Shown here: positions 8,541 to 17,622 of the stretch, piece by piece | How the letters are laid out: each line of letters opens with the position of its first letter | Numbering within the stretch: position 1 is the first letter of the stretch | NCBI RefSeq assembly: GCF_900130045.1 | Contig: NZ_FQXT01000005.1 | Coordinates: 248,001 to 312,000 of the forward strand | From: Leeuwenhoekiella palythoae | GTDB taxonomy: Bacteria; Bacteroidota; Bacteroidia; Flavobacteriales; Flavobacteriaceae | Direction: 5' to 3' | DNA: 64,000 bases | Translations under genes and position numbers: made by a program | Notes under the pieces: generated by a model | What the model saw: only the letters and a program-made list of their open reading frames with translations | Databases searched by the model: none | Told to the model about the DNA's origin: nothing

Positions 8541-9471
8541 AAACGTTACTTGGAAAGAATTAAAGGCTCTCGACGACATTTACCATTTAAAAAAATCAAG
8601 AGCAAGTATTCAAAATCATCCTTATATAAAATATCTTATTTACGATAAAGGGATTCTGGATTTAAAGCCGGATAATACTAAGGTTATCATAACAACGGAT
8701 GAGTTTGAAATATTTTATGAAAAAGAATTCAAAATAGCCTTTAATGAGGCCAAAAGATTTCTAATTAAAAACGATATAGCACCGACTGCAAATAAGACCT
8801 TCACTATTGAAGAAATAAAGTCGTTAATGCTGATCGCTGAAAACAAGGAAGAATTAAAAAACAATCCCACAACCATAGAAGATTTTTCTAATGAATTTTT
8901 TGATATTTCGAAACACCTTAAAAATAGGAAAAGTGTCAAAGATGCGGTCTTTAAAATACTGGATATAGAAAGATTTTCATTGGACAAGAAAGAGAATCAA
9001 TGGCGTCTGGTTATTGATAATAAAAATCCGTTAGCGGTAATAATGTGCGAGAATAAATCTTTTTTAAAACAACCCTGGATAGCTAAAGAAACACAAACTA
9101 AATTATGGTATGTAGGCGGCAATAATATATCTATTATTGATGATATAGATGAATCTGACCTCTCTAAACCTATATACTATTCCTGCGACTGGGATTTAGC
9201 CGGTTTACAAATCTTTTCGAGAATAAAGACTAAGTTGAAAGAACGCAATAGAACAATTTATTTATTATTTCCCAACGCGCCGCATAAAAGAGTGAGTACC
9301 TATATACCCTATCACAATAGTCATTGGGATTTGACAAAAGAATTATCGGGACTAAATCTAAATTTTTTTTCCAGAAATGAATTACTGCTTATACGATCAC
9401 TCATTGACAAAGAAGAGTGGATCGAAGAAGAATCTTTTGATATAGTTAAAATGATCAAGGGCGTTCTATAG
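8533..9471 (+). CDS. jetD: Wadjet protein JetD (TOPRIM nuclease)
   Basis: This 312-residue protein is the nuclease subunit. The N-terminal half (about 1-155) carries winged-helix-like and arm segments. The C-terminal TOPRIM domain shows the expected acidic residues: Glu173 in the strand-turn AVIMCEN and the Asp-x-Asp pair D219/D221 in CDWDLAGLQI, the pattern seen in Topo VI A-type nucleases and JetD. With all catalytic acids present the system looks functional. In the family, JetD cuts plasmid DNA held by JetABC. It is the last gene of the operon; an amidase gene faces it on the other strand 64 bases away. Confidence 0.85.
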   Translation: MNKNVTWKELKALDDIYHLKKSRASIQNHPYIKYLIYDKGILDLKPDNTKVIITTDEFEIFYEKEFKIAFNEAKRFLIKNDIAPTANKTFTIEEIKSLMLIAENKEELKNNPTTIEDFSNEFFDISKHLKNRKSVKDAVFKILDIERFSLDKKENQWRLVIDNKNPLAVIMCENKSFLKQPWIAKETQTKLWYVGGNNISIIDDIDESDLSKPIYYSCDWDLAGLQIFSRIKTKLKERNRTIYLLFPNAPHKRVSTYIPYHNSHWDLTKELSGLNLNFFSRNELLLIRSLIDKEEWIEEESFDIVKMIKGVL

Positions 9472-9535
9472 TTTCGGTTTAACGAAAAGATGTTTGTAAA
9501 TCTCAATAAGAACTAACTTGATTGTCCTGACAATC

Positions 9536-10219
9536 TCAATCCCCAATTCTCTCATAACCATCCAATTTTTTGATTAAACATTCCCATATAACCGACGCTA
9601 ATGAGTCCAGTGATTCGGGTTTCAATAAATAACTACCTTCATCTTCATTACTCAAAAACCCCAATTCCAAAAGTACCGAAGGCATAAAATCTGTGGTTTC
9701 CCGAAGCACCTGAAAATTGGCAAACTTCACACCTCTACTTTCTAAGCCCAGCTTTTCATTCAAGTCAACTTGTAATTGAAACGCCGTCCAAACAGATTCG
9801 CCGGAATATTTAGATTGTGTATTGGATAAATAGATTTCTACACCTCTTGCATTCGGATTATCCGAGTGATTGCAATGCAGGGAAAGGAACAAATCTGCGT
9901 TAAGAGCTTTAGCCAGTTTGGTCCTATCACTTAAAGAAATTAAGGTGTCGCTATAACGTGTTTGATAAATTTTCACAGTTTTATAGTGGTTTTTCACAGC
10001 CAATTCTGAAATCAACCTTGCTATTTCTAAGGTTATACTTTTTTCCTTTAAGTTATTTACCCCAATTGCACCAGAATCATTTCCGCCGTGGCCAGGGTCA
10101 ATGACTATGATTTTTTTCTCATCCAAATCCTGACCCAAAAGCAAGCAACTTTTGATAAGCAAAATCACAAAACTGACGTTTTTGAGCCACTTTTTCATTT
10201 CAAGGTTTTGGGTTTTCAA
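9536..10219 (-). CDS. N-acetylmuramoyl-L-alanine amidase (Amidase_3) of the conjugation region
   Basis: This 227-residue zinc amidase cleaves the peptide stem from peptidoglycan. It has an N-terminal membrane or signal segment (about 12-30) followed by the AmiC-type catalytic domain: DPGHGG with His44, Glu59 in NLKEKS, His115 in SLHCN, and the catalytic Glu185 in LLELGF. All zinc and catalytic residues are present. The start may instead be the Met at residue 8 (10198). It is divergent from the tra operon. A likely job is local opening of the cell wall for the conjugation channel, which is inferred from location. Confidence 0.85.
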   Translation of the reverse strand: MKTQNLEMKKWLKNVSFVILLIKSCLLLGQDLDEKKIIVIDPGHGGNDSGAIGVNNLKEKSITLEIARLISELAVKNHYKTVKIYQTRYSDTLISLSDRTKLAKALNADLFLSLHCNHSDNPNARGVEIYLSNTQSKYSGESVWTAFQLQVDLNEKLGLESRGVKFANFQVLRETTDFMPSVLLELGFLSNEDEGSYLLKPESLDSLASVIWECLIKKLDGYERIGD

Positions 10220-10387
10220 CAGTTTGGTTTCAAAATTTCATAGAATTTGATACCATTTAATGGCAACGAAAACCAAACACTATCAAATAATATTTTATTC
10301 ACAAATATTTGATTTTCAGTTATTTATATTCAAATATATGTAAATTTCTCATAACAAAAATGAACCAAAAAATTAAACCCATTCGTT

Positions 10388-10675
10388 ATGAAAAAAACAT
10401 ATTATTTGTCGGGCTTTCTTTCGCTCTTATCCACATCGCTTTTTGCACAAATTGGTGGTATTGAAGATTCGGTAAACGATGTTTCCGATACCATCCGAGC
10501 CATTTTCCCAATCATTTTAGGGGTCATATTCCTTATTGGCTTCCTGTTTAATGCAGGTCATTTCTTTGGTGAAAACGCAGATCTCAAGAAAGGGATTACC
10601 CGTGTCTTGGTCTTTGTACTCATTGCAGGTGCGGTAGTTGGAATCTTCACCTATTTAATAGGCATCGTAGTATAG
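10388..10675 (+). CDS. traE: Conjugative transposon protein TraE (DUF4134)
   Basis: This 95-residue inner-membrane protein starts with a signal-like segment (YLSGFLSLLSTSLFAQ) and has two further hydrophobic segments. The Bacteroidota TraE family has this size and layout and resembles VirB2-type pilin subunits. It opens the tra operon; its last base is the first base of the traF GTG start. The probable function is as a membrane-embedded pilin-like part of the type IV secretion machine. Confidence 0.8.
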   Translation: MKKTYYLSGFLSLLSTSLFAQIGGIEDSVNDVSDTIRAIFPIILGVIFLIGFLFNAGHFFGENADLKKGITRVLVFVLIAGAVVGIFTYLIGIVV

Positions 10676-10953
10676 TGAAGAAGTTTGAAGTCTATAGAAA
10701 TATGCGGAAACGGGCGGTCATCTTTGGCCTGCCCATTTCGCTATTTGCTTTGATGATGGTATCTATTTTGGCATCACTGCTTATCATCATCTTTTCCTTC
10801 AGCTTTGGCATCATCATCGGGCTAATGGTCTTTAATGGCGGACTTTATGTTGCCCTAACCCGAATAGCCAACAATCCGCAGCTTTTCCAAATGGGCAATC
10901 CGTTTCCAAAAATCATCAGTAACAAGTGTAACTCAGGTTTTGAATATGAATAA
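10675..10953 (+). CDS. traF: Conjugative transposon protein TraF (DUF4133)
   Basis: This 92-residue protein has two adjoining membrane segments (about residues 17-60) after a basic N-terminus (KKFEVYRNMRKRAVIFGLP), the hallmark of the Bacteroidota TraF/DUF4133 family, a VirB3-like partner of the VirB4 ATPase. It starts with GTG sharing one base with the traE stop. The traG ATG lies 14 bases inside its 3' end, so the three genes are translated as a chain. Confidence 0.8.
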   Translation: MKKFEVYRNMRKRAVIFGLPISLFALMMVSILASLLIIIFSFSFGIIIGLMVFNGGLYVALTRIANNPQLFQMGNPFPKIISNKCNSGFEYE

Positions 10954-13348
10954 GATGAACCTTTCGGCATATCAACCCATTACAGATATTCAGGATAATA
11001 TCGTCTTTGCCAACAATGGCAATGTGGTATTGTGCTTCAAAGGGAACTTACCTGAAATCTATTCGCTTTCCGAAAAAGACTTCGAGGATATACACGGTGC
11101 GTGGTTTCAGGCTTTGAAGTCTTTACCTGTTGGAACGGTCGTTCACAAACAGGATATCTATTTGAAGAAGTCCTACTCTTCAGAACAGCTTCCCAATACA
11201 TCCTTTCTCGAAAAAGCTACGCACAACCATTTTAATGGGCGTGGGTATATCGAGCACCAATGTTATCTGTTTTTTATCCTGACCAAAAACAAGGCGCTCA
11301 ACAATCCAAAATATGTCAATCCGTTCCGTAAGGTTTCCAAAGGCATTGTTCAGCAGATGGATGACAATATAAAAGTCTTTGCAAATGCGGTAAGCGATTC
11401 AGTCTCATTCATCAATAATAGCCGAAAAATGCGTTTTCTTTCACTTGAAGCGAAAGAGATTGAAGACTTGACGAGATCATACTTCAATGGATTCAGTGAA
11501 GGTTTTGATACCGATATTCTTCTCGAAAAGAAAAAAGTCACAATCGGTGACAACCATTTTGATGCCCTGGCCGTCAACAGCGAACTGTGCTTTGGCGAAA
11601 GTGTACAGAGTAGCAAGACCAATGAGAAATTCACTTCGGACGATTTTGTGTTTCACCAGGGGTTTATTGATGGCTTAGGGCTTACATTAAATGAGAACCA
11701 TATCGTCAACCAAATCCTCTATTTGGATGACAAACAGAAATGGCGAAAACTACTCAATAAGAAAATCGAAGAGCTAAACAAAAGTTCAAACTTCGGTTCA
11801 CAGAATAAAGTGGTGCTTGGTAAAATCCAGTACATACTTGACCAAATCAATGCGGATGACAATGCTCGGATTATCCGTGGTCATCTCAACGTAGTGTATT
11901 GGGCTAAAGACAAAAAGAGCCTCGATTCCATCACTTCTAAAATTAAAACCGAGTTTAAAGAACTCGATATCATCCCTTACTATCCAAGAGGTGAAGAACG
12001 CAAGAATTACATCCTAAACAGTTATTGCTGTTTCTCTTCCAACTTCTCAAACAATGATTTGTACGTGACCGATTTAAAGCACGCGCTTTGCCTGTTCATC
12101 AATAATACCAACTACAAATCAGATGATACCGGAATTATCTTTAATGACAGGGAACATAACATTCCAGTTTTAAAGGATGTTTGGGATGAACAAAAGAAGC
12201 GTATCAAAGCACGAAACTTTGCCATTTTCGCCCCAACGGGCGAAGGTAAATCGTTCCTTGCCAATAACATACTGCGCCAATATTTTGAAAGTGGCGTTCG
12301 CCTGGTCGTCATAGACTTGGGTGGCTCGTACACCAAATTCGCCAAGCTATATCCTGAAAAGTACACAGTGCTTAGATATGAAAGCGGAAAGAATTTGGGT
12401 ATCAACCCATTCTTCATCAGCGATAAAAATGACCTGACACCAGAACGCTTAGAGGATTTATCAATTTTCCTTTTTGAATTGTTTGCTTCAGATTTAAAAG
12501 TGACCAAAGCCCAATCGGTTTCGGTCAAAAAGATATTGCGCCATTATTACGATAGCACCTCTGAAAACCATTCTCTGGAAGGCTTCTACAATTTTATAGA
12601 AAGGCATCAGAAGGATATTCTGAACACCCTTAAAATCCATCCCGACTACTTTAATGTGACGAGCTTCTTGCACGTAATGTCCGAGTATGTCGGCGATGGT
12701 CTATATAGTTTTCTCTTTGAGGTTAGCGAAGACCAGACTTATAAAATAGAAGATAAGCGATTGATTGTTTTTGAGCTCGATGAAGTGAAGGACAATAAAG
12801 AAATCCTGTCCGTAATGCTCAAGTTGATTAAGTCGGCTATCCAGCGTACCATTTGGCGAAATCGTGCCGAAAAAGGCATCATCCTGTTTGATGAGTTTGC
12901 GAAGCAACTGAAGTTTGACAACGTACTGGAAAGTGTGGAATTTTACTATCAAGCTATCCGAAAACAAAACGGTGCCATCGGTATCATCCTGCAATCCATT
13001 AATCAATTACCCAACAATTCCACTTCGGCAAGTATTCTTGAAAACACCCAAATCATTTATAGTCTCAACAATGAAAAAGGATATGACGAACTGGTCAAAC
13101 GGCTCAACCTTTCCAGCCACGACCTAAACCAGTTAAAATCCATCAAAAACAGTCTTTCCGGACCACGCAAATACACCGAAATGTTCATCAAAATCGGAAA
13201 GGAAAGCAACATCTTCAGGCTTGAAGTGCCGAAGGAAGTGTATGCAGCTTACCTCACGGATGGAAAGGAAAACGAGGAAATAATGAAGCTCTACAATGAG
13301 CATCACGATATGGAAAAAGCAATAATCCAATTCACATCTAAAACATAA
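10940..13348 (+). CDS. traG: Conjugation ATPase TraG (VirB4 family)
   Basis: This 802-residue ATPase energises assembly of the conjugative type IV secretion apparatus. Walker A APTGEGKS lies near residue 430 and a Walker B-type IILFDEF near residue 648, with a Q-S-I-N-Q-type motif after it, as in VirB4/TraG proteins. Length matches the family (about 800-830). The N-terminal 400 residues are the VirB4-specific region that docks to TraF. It is not the VirD4 coupling protein, which is absent from the window. Confidence 0.9.
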   Translation: MNMNKMNLSAYQPITDIQDNIVFANNGNVVLCFKGNLPEIYSLSEKDFEDIHGAWFQALKSLPVGTVVHKQDIYLKKSYSSEQLPNTSFLEKATHNHFNGRGYIEHQCYLFFILTKNKALNNPKYVNPFRKVSKGIVQQMDDNIKVFANAVSDSVSFINNSRKMRFLSLEAKEIEDLTRSYFNGFSEGFDTDILLEKKKVTIGDNHFDALAVNSELCFGESVQSSKTNEKFTSDDFVFHQGFIDGLGLTLNENHIVNQILYLDDKQKWRKLLNKKIEELNKSSNFGSQNKVVLGKIQYILDQINADDNARIIRGHLNVVYWAKDKKSLDSITSKIKTEFKELDIIPYYPRGEERKNYILNSYCCFSSNFSNNDLYVTDLKHALCLFINNTNYKSDDTGIIFNDREHNIPVLKDVWDEQKKRIKARNFAIFAPTGEGKSFLANNILRQYFESGVRLVVIDLGGSYTKFAKLYPEKYTVLRYESGKNLGINPFFISDKNDLTPERLEDLSIFLFELFASDLKVTKAQSVSVKKILRHYYDSTSENHSLEGFYNFIERHQKDILNTLKIHPDYFNVTSFLHVMSEYVGDGLYSFLFEVSEDQTYKIEDKRLIVFELDEVKDNKEILSVMLKLIKSAIQRTIWRNRAEKGIILFDEFAKQLKFDNVLESVEFYYQAIRKQNGAIGIILQSINQLPNNSTSASILENTQIIYSLNNEKGYDELVKRLNLSSHDLNQLKSIKNSLSGPRKYTEMFIKIGKESNIFRLEVPKEVYAAYLTDGKENEEIMKLYNEHHDMEKAIIQFTSKT

Positions 13349-13352
13349 TGTT

Positions 13353-13940
13353 ATGAAGACAAAAATTAAAACAATTCTATTTGGATTGGCTATGACAGCA
13401 GCCCTTTTAATACCAAGAGGTGCTACTGCCCAGGGAATGCCAGTTTATGACAATACCAACTTCATCAGTTTGGTTAAACAGCTCTTGGAATCGGGTAAAC
13501 AGACGGCAGAAATGATTAAGTCCGTAAAGTTCTTGAAGGATGCCAAAGAGGCGATAGAGAAAGTATCAAGCGTTGTCCAACAGCTTAGGGCAGTTGAGGA
13601 AATCGCACAGAACAATCAGCGCCTTATTAATGTAATGCAGAATGACCTTCAGGATATTCTCAATTCCCCCTACATCAAACCCGAGGAAATTGACAAGGTT
13701 ATGGGTTCTTTCGAAACCATTGTACAAAATTCCTTGGACACGGTGGATTTCATAGACGAAGTTCTCTCAAGTGATTATCTCAAAATGAGTGATGCCGAAC
13801 GCGCCGAAATACTGAAAGCAAAAGAACTGGAATCTAAACAAATGGTTTCCAACATCACTACGAAAACGAAACGCTATCGTGACATTATTTCTTTCAGAAA
13901 AATGCAGGATAAAGTCAATAACCGCGAAACAGAATATTAA
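13353..13940 (+). CDS. traI: Conjugation protein TraI (DUF4141, VirB5-like)
   Basis: This 195-residue exported protein begins with a signal peptide (hydrophobic core about 8-22, Ala-Thr-Ala-Gln cleavage region near 27). The mature part is helical and charged, with repeated heptad-like segments, as in VirB5-type minor pilus proteins and the Bacteroidota TraI family. It starts 4 bases after traG and is followed 2 bases later by traJ. The assignment uses family resemblance and fixed position in the operon. The name is not the relaxase TraI of F-like plasmids. Confidence 0.7.
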   Translation: MKTKIKTILFGLAMTAALLIPRGATAQGMPVYDNTNFISLVKQLLESGKQTAEMIKSVKFLKDAKEAIEKVSSVVQQLRAVEEIAQNNQRLINVMQNDLQDILNSPYIKPEEIDKVMGSFETIVQNSLDTVDFIDEVLSSDYLKMSDAERAEILKAKELESKQMVSNITTKTKRYRDIISFRKMQDKVNNRETEY

Positions 13941-13942
13941 AA

Positions 13943-14785
13943 ATGACAGCGACCATCATTTTAGGGATAGGGTTGGAATACATTGATACGGTGTTCCAGA
14001 CCATACAGGCCAGCGACTTCTCGCAATATACCATTGCGGGAATGAAAACACTTGCTGTCCTATTTTTCTTGGTCAATATTCTTAAAAAATACAACGAAGG
14101 TATTGCAGACAAGGACGGCTACACTTGGGGATTGAGTCCAGGCGAACTGGCCAAGAATTTTGCCATTGTCCTATTGGTCATATTTTCAACGCAGGTGTTA
14201 GGATTCTTTGATGGGATATTGGTAGCCATCGAGGGACAATATAGGGGCACGGCACCTGCGTTACTTCCGTTGCAAATGCAGGATATTCCATTAGAGGAAG
14301 ATGTAAGCCTATTTGATGCCGCAAGTTCGGCAATGACGCTTTTGTATGAGGCATTGGTAACACCATTATATGGGTTCAAGATATTGGCCTTTATCCTAAG
14401 TACCATACTCTGGATATTGGATTTGTTCATCTATCCGCTATTCTTGGCAGAGCGTTTTTTCCTTTTGGGGATAATGCAGGCATTCTTCCCGTTGGTCATT
14501 AGCCTTGCGGTTTTTGAAAAGTTTCGTTCGCTCGCCTATACCTTCTTTAAGTTGTACGCCGCCGTTTATATGCTTGTGCCAGCGTTCTTTCTGGTCAATG
14601 TATTTATCAATGCCATTTATACGGAAATCAACACCAATTTCTGGGTCAACCTATTCGGAACTGACACAGGTCAGGGCTTTTTTGCACCTGTCGTTCAATT
14701 GGGTTCTGTTGGCTTTATCGTCTTCCTGAAATTCAAATTGTACAGACGTGCCACATCCTTCACACTCAGACTCTTTACCAACTAA
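13943..14785 (+). CDS. traJ: Conjugation protein TraJ (VirB6/TrbL-like polytopic membrane protein)
   Basis: This 280-residue protein has several membrane segments (roughly 32-46, 72-92, 145-175, 180-205, 215-235 and 250-270). That layout and its place between traI and traK fit the Bacteroidota TraJ family, a VirB6/TrbL-like inner-membrane channel subunit. No enzyme motifs are visible. It is somewhat shorter than many TraJ proteins, which run beyond 300 residues, but it begins and ends cleanly. Confidence 0.75.
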   Translation: MTATIILGIGLEYIDTVFQTIQASDFSQYTIAGMKTLAVLFFLVNILKKYNEGIADKDGYTWGLSPGELAKNFAIVLLVIFSTQVLGFFDGILVAIEGQYRGTAPALLPLQMQDIPLEEDVSLFDAASSAMTLLYEALVTPLYGFKILAFILSTILWILDLFIYPLFLAERFFLLGIMQAFFPLVISLAVFEKFRSLAYTFFKLYAAVYMLVPAFFLVNVFINAIYTEINTNFWVNLFGTDTGQGFFAPVVQLGSVGFIVFLKFKLYRRATSFTLRLFTN

Positions 14786-14796
14786 TTCAATTCAAA

Positions 14797-15411
14797 ATGA
14801 AAACACCTTACAAGAATATTTATAATGTCTTAAAATTAAATCGGTTTATCGTTTTGGCAGTCGTTGTCTGTTCGTTGCTGTCCAGCACCTTTTCGGTTTG
14901 GATGGTATTCAACACCAATCAAAAGGCACTCAATAGCGCTTTTGCCATCAATACTGATGGCAGTATTATTCCCTTAAAACTCGTTACACAAAAAGAGAAT
15001 TTCAGGGTGGAAGCTTTGGCGCATCTGGAACTGTTTCACAACAACTTCTACAACATCGATGCGAGCAATTATGAACGGAACTTGGAAAAGGCGCTTTGGT
15101 TGGGCAATAGTTCCGTGGACAATCTGTACCGTCAGAAAAAAGCGGATGGTGTTTACAACCGATTGCTTCAGTATTCCTTGGTTCAAAAAGTATTGAGTAT
15201 TGATTCAAAAATTTCAGAAAGCAACGGTACGTACAGTTTCACGACCACAACCATTTTTGAAATCAATAGAGGCTCTATCATCGATACCTACGAATTGGTT
15301 TCCACCGGAAACCTAATTATGGTGAACCGGAACTTTCCCAATAATCCGCACGGACTTTTGATTACGAATTACTTCGAAAACACCCTTAAAAAATTAAACA
15401 ATGAAAGTTGA
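14797..15411 (+). CDS. traK: Conjugation protein TraK (VirB8-like)
   Basis: This 204-residue protein has one N-terminal membrane anchor (about 16-38) followed by a periplasmic NTF2-like domain, the plan of VirB8 subunits. The first residues (MKTPYKNIYNVLKLNRF) match the usual start of Bacteroidota TraK. It links inner-membrane and periplasmic parts of the transfer channel. The gene starts 11 bases after traJ and ends next to a 13-base palindrome. Confidence 0.8.
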   Translation: MKTPYKNIYNVLKLNRFIVLAVVVCSLLSSTFSVWMVFNTNQKALNSAFAINTDGSIIPLKLVTQKENFRVEALAHLELFHNNFYNIDASNYERNLEKALWLGNSSVDNLYRQKKADGVYNRLLQYSLVQKVLSIDSKISESNGTYSFTTTTIFEINRGSIIDTYELVSTGNLIMVNRNFPNNPHGLLITNYFENTLKKLNNES

Positions 15412-15424
15412 GCCGATAATCGGC
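15412..15424. repeat. 13-bp palindrome between traK and traM
   Basis: GCCGATAATCGGC is a perfect palindrome around a central A, directly after the traK stop. It has no T-run, so it is not a classic terminator. It might stabilise or process the mRNA. In many related operons a small traL gene lies at this place; none is present here. Confidence 0.35.
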
Positions 15425-15443
15425 ATTTAATAAAACCACGATT

Positions 15444-16373
15444 ATGAAAGTAGAGAAAAACAAAATAGTATTTGCAGCGGTATTGGCGGTGATTTTCATA
15501 TTCCTCATTTCCTATTCGGTAATGGTTATGGGCGATGATGAAAGTGAGAACGAAAGCCTACAACAGACCTTAGTACCTGATTTGGAAGAAAACCAGAAGG
15601 AATACGAGTCCAAACTGGATGCCATCAACGACCTCAAGGAAGTGCGTGAAACCAACGCGCCCAGCATCTATGATGAAAAGCTGATTGATTCCCTGGGCTT
15701 TTACGACCCAGATTTACCGGAACGTGAAAAAGAACGCATTGTTGACAGTATCTATGATGCTGGCAAGATTAAGTATTCCGAAATACGGTATCAAAATTTG
15801 GGGCAAAGGCGAGCTGTTCAACAAACAGTACCAAATGTGGATTCAGCTGAAGCTAAAAGAGCTCAAAAAATTGAAGCTAAAGAACTGGGCTTGGAACATC
15901 AACTATTCTTTGCCGCTGCGCCCAAACCCAATGAAGTTTCAATTATCGGCAATACAGACGAAACGATTTATGTAGTCGTGGATGGCGACCAAGTTGTTCA
16001 AGCAAATACCCGATTACGGATGCGCCTAACGAAATCGGCTACTATCAATGGCAAACTGATGCCAAAGAACACACCGATTTATGGTTTTATCAGCTTTCAA
16101 CCCAATCGTGCATTGATTGAGATTGAAAACATAAGGCATCATCCCACCAAACTCAAAGCATTCGATTTGCAAGACGGTAGCGAGGGCATCTATGTTGAGA
16201 ACAACTTTAGGGAAGAAGCGACGAGAGAGGTGCTCGATGATGTTATTGGTGATATCAATATCCCGAGTGTCCCACAAGTTGGCGGACTTACACAAGTATT
16301 CAGGCGCTCTAACCGAAGGGTGAAAGTTACCGTATTGAATAATTACAGATTAATTCTAAAACCCAGACTATGA
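15444..16373 (+). CDS. traM: Conjugation protein TraM (VirB10-like)
   Basis: This 309-residue protein has a short cytoplasmic N-terminus, one membrane segment (about 8-28), a charged coiled or disordered periplasmic linker (about 35-150) and a C-terminal beta-rich domain (about 165-309), as in VirB10/TraM bridging proteins of Bacteroidota conjugative elements. It is shorter than typical TraM (about 400 or more), mainly in the linker. The stop overlaps the traN start by 4 bases. Confidence 0.78.
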   Translation: MKVEKNKIVFAAVLAVIFIFLISYSVMVMGDDESENESLQQTLVPDLEENQKEYESKLDAINDLKEVRETNAPSIYDEKLIDSLGFYDPDLPEREKERIVDSIYDAGKIKYSEIRYQNLGQRRAVQQTVPNVDSAEAKRAQKIEAKELGLEHQLFFAAAPKPNEVSIIGNTDETIYVVVDGDQVVQANTRLRMRLTKSATINGKLMPKNTPIYGFISFQPNRALIEIENIRHHPTKLKAFDLQDGSEGIYVENNFREEATREVLDDVIGDINIPSVPQVGGLTQVFRRSNRRVKVTVLNNYRLILKPRL

Positions 16374-17230
16374 AAACAACCACTTTAGTATTCGCAATGA
16401 TACTTTCCACTTTCGTACCTCGACCTTGCTCGGCACAGGATACAGCGAACGCACAAATGACGCACGTACTTGATACCATTTATGCCAACGACACCAAGAA
16501 TGTTGCACTATTCTTCCCAGAACCTATTCGGCAAGGCATAACCGGTTCAGATAATTTTGTCTTTACCTATAACCGTGAGAAAGAACAGTATTTTGGCTTG
16601 CTACAAGCCAAGCCAGGGAAGGAAAGTAATTTACTGGTAGTCAACCGAAATGGCTCTATTTTTTCGTATATTGTAAGGTATAAAAAACAGCTTTCTAAGC
16701 TCAATTATTTTATTCCGATATCAAGTAGTATCGGGAATGAAAAACCGATTGTGACTGATTCAATTCTTGCTGAATCTTCTGAAGAGCGTGTAGATAACAG
16801 CACCTATTATTACCAAAAATTCTGTTCGTATCTTCTCAATAGAAAACAGCGCATTGGTCGAATTAAAAAGCGAAATGAAGGCATTGTATTAAGTATTGAG
16901 AATATCGTTTTTGATAAAGAAGAACTGTACTTCGTTATCCAGATTGAGAATAATTCTACTTTGGATTACGATTTGAATTTCTTGAACCTTTCGATTGAAA
17001 CACGACAGAAAGGAAAAAGAAAATCGTTACAACGTTTGTATCAAGAGCCGATTTATAAACATAATCTGCCTTCAAAAATTGTAGAAGGTCAAACGATACG
17101 GTTCGTTTATGTGTTGCCCAAGTTCTCGTTATCCAATGACCGTAGGGCAATTTTAGAACTGAATGAAAAGGATGGCGAACGAAATATTGAGATGAAACTA
17201 TCGCACAGATATATCAATAACCCAAATTAA
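16370..17230 (+). CDS. traN: Conjugation protein TraN (DUF4138, VirB9-like)
   Basis: This 286-residue exported protein has a signal peptide (about 1-22, ending CSAQ). The mature N-terminal part carries the TraN-type motif where a strand with NVALFFPEPI leads to the GSDNFVFTYN segment; the C-terminal half is beta-rich (about 150-280). TraN is the outer-membrane-associated VirB9-like component. It is the last recognisable tra gene: TraO, TraP and TraQ do not follow, and an unrelated lipoprotein takes their place. Confidence 0.82.
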   Translation: MKTTTLVFAMILSTFVPRPCSAQDTANAQMTHVLDTIYANDTKNVALFFPEPIRQGITGSDNFVFTYNREKEQYFGLLQAKPGKESNLLVVNRNGSIFSYIVRYKKQLSKLNYFIPISSSIGNEKPIVTDSILAESSEERVDNSTYYYQKFCSYLLNRKQRIGRIKKRNEGIVLSIENIVFDKEELYFVIQIENNSTLDYDLNFLNLSIETRQKGKRKSLQRLYQEPIYKHNLPSKIVEGQTIRFVYVLPKFSLSNDRRAILELNEKDGERNIEMKLSHRYINNPN

Positions 17231-17237
17231 AGTCATT

Positions 17238-17609
17238 ATGAAAAATAGTATCGTTTTCACGCTCGTACTGCTGTTCCTTTCGTGTGCTGATTCCACAACT
17301 AAAATTTCAGGACCAAGTGCCACAGCCCAGGTTGTTATCGAAAGTTTTTATGAAAAGGATGAAGAAACCTTAAAAGCCAACTCGACATCACAGGCATATT
17401 CCAACTATATGAATACCATAAATATGTTTAATGCGGCGGTAAAAGATGATTCAAACTTTACTGTTTTGCAAGACACTATTATGGGCGACGTGGCTTGGGT
17501 AAAATATACCACAGCTTACGATAAGACGCCTGGTGTTTTTAAACTGGTTAAACAGGATGGCAAATGGTTGGCAGATGCGAGAGGTTCAAAGGATAAATCG
17601 CCTTTTTGA
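17238..17609 (+). CDS. DUF4878-type small lipoprotein
   Basis: This 123-residue protein has a lipoprotein signal peptide: hydrophobic core then LSC with the lipidated Cys at about residue 16. The mature domain has the NTF2-like DUF4878 pattern (a helix with VVIESFYEKDEETLKAN, a central W-VKY strand, and a C-terminal PGVFKLVKQDGKW hairpin). It is probably in the outer membrane or periplasm. It starts 7 bases after traN and may be co-transcribed with the tra genes. Surface exclusion is one possible role but nothing shows it directly. A broken second copy of its C-terminus lies at 19070-19186. Confidence 0.7.
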   Translation: MKNSIVFTLVLLFLSCADSTTKISGPSATAQVVIESFYEKDEETLKANSTSQAYSNYMNTINMFNAAVKDDSNFTVLQDTIMGDVAWVKYTTAYDKTPGVFKLVKQDGKWLADARGSKDKSPF

Positions 17610-17622
17610 TGAAAGTTGTTTT

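Noticed and set aside
9505-9540. Short inverted repeat GATTGTC-CT-GACAATC after jetD as terminator
   Set aside because: The two-base loop is too tight for a normal hairpin and no T-run follows; support is too weak to list.
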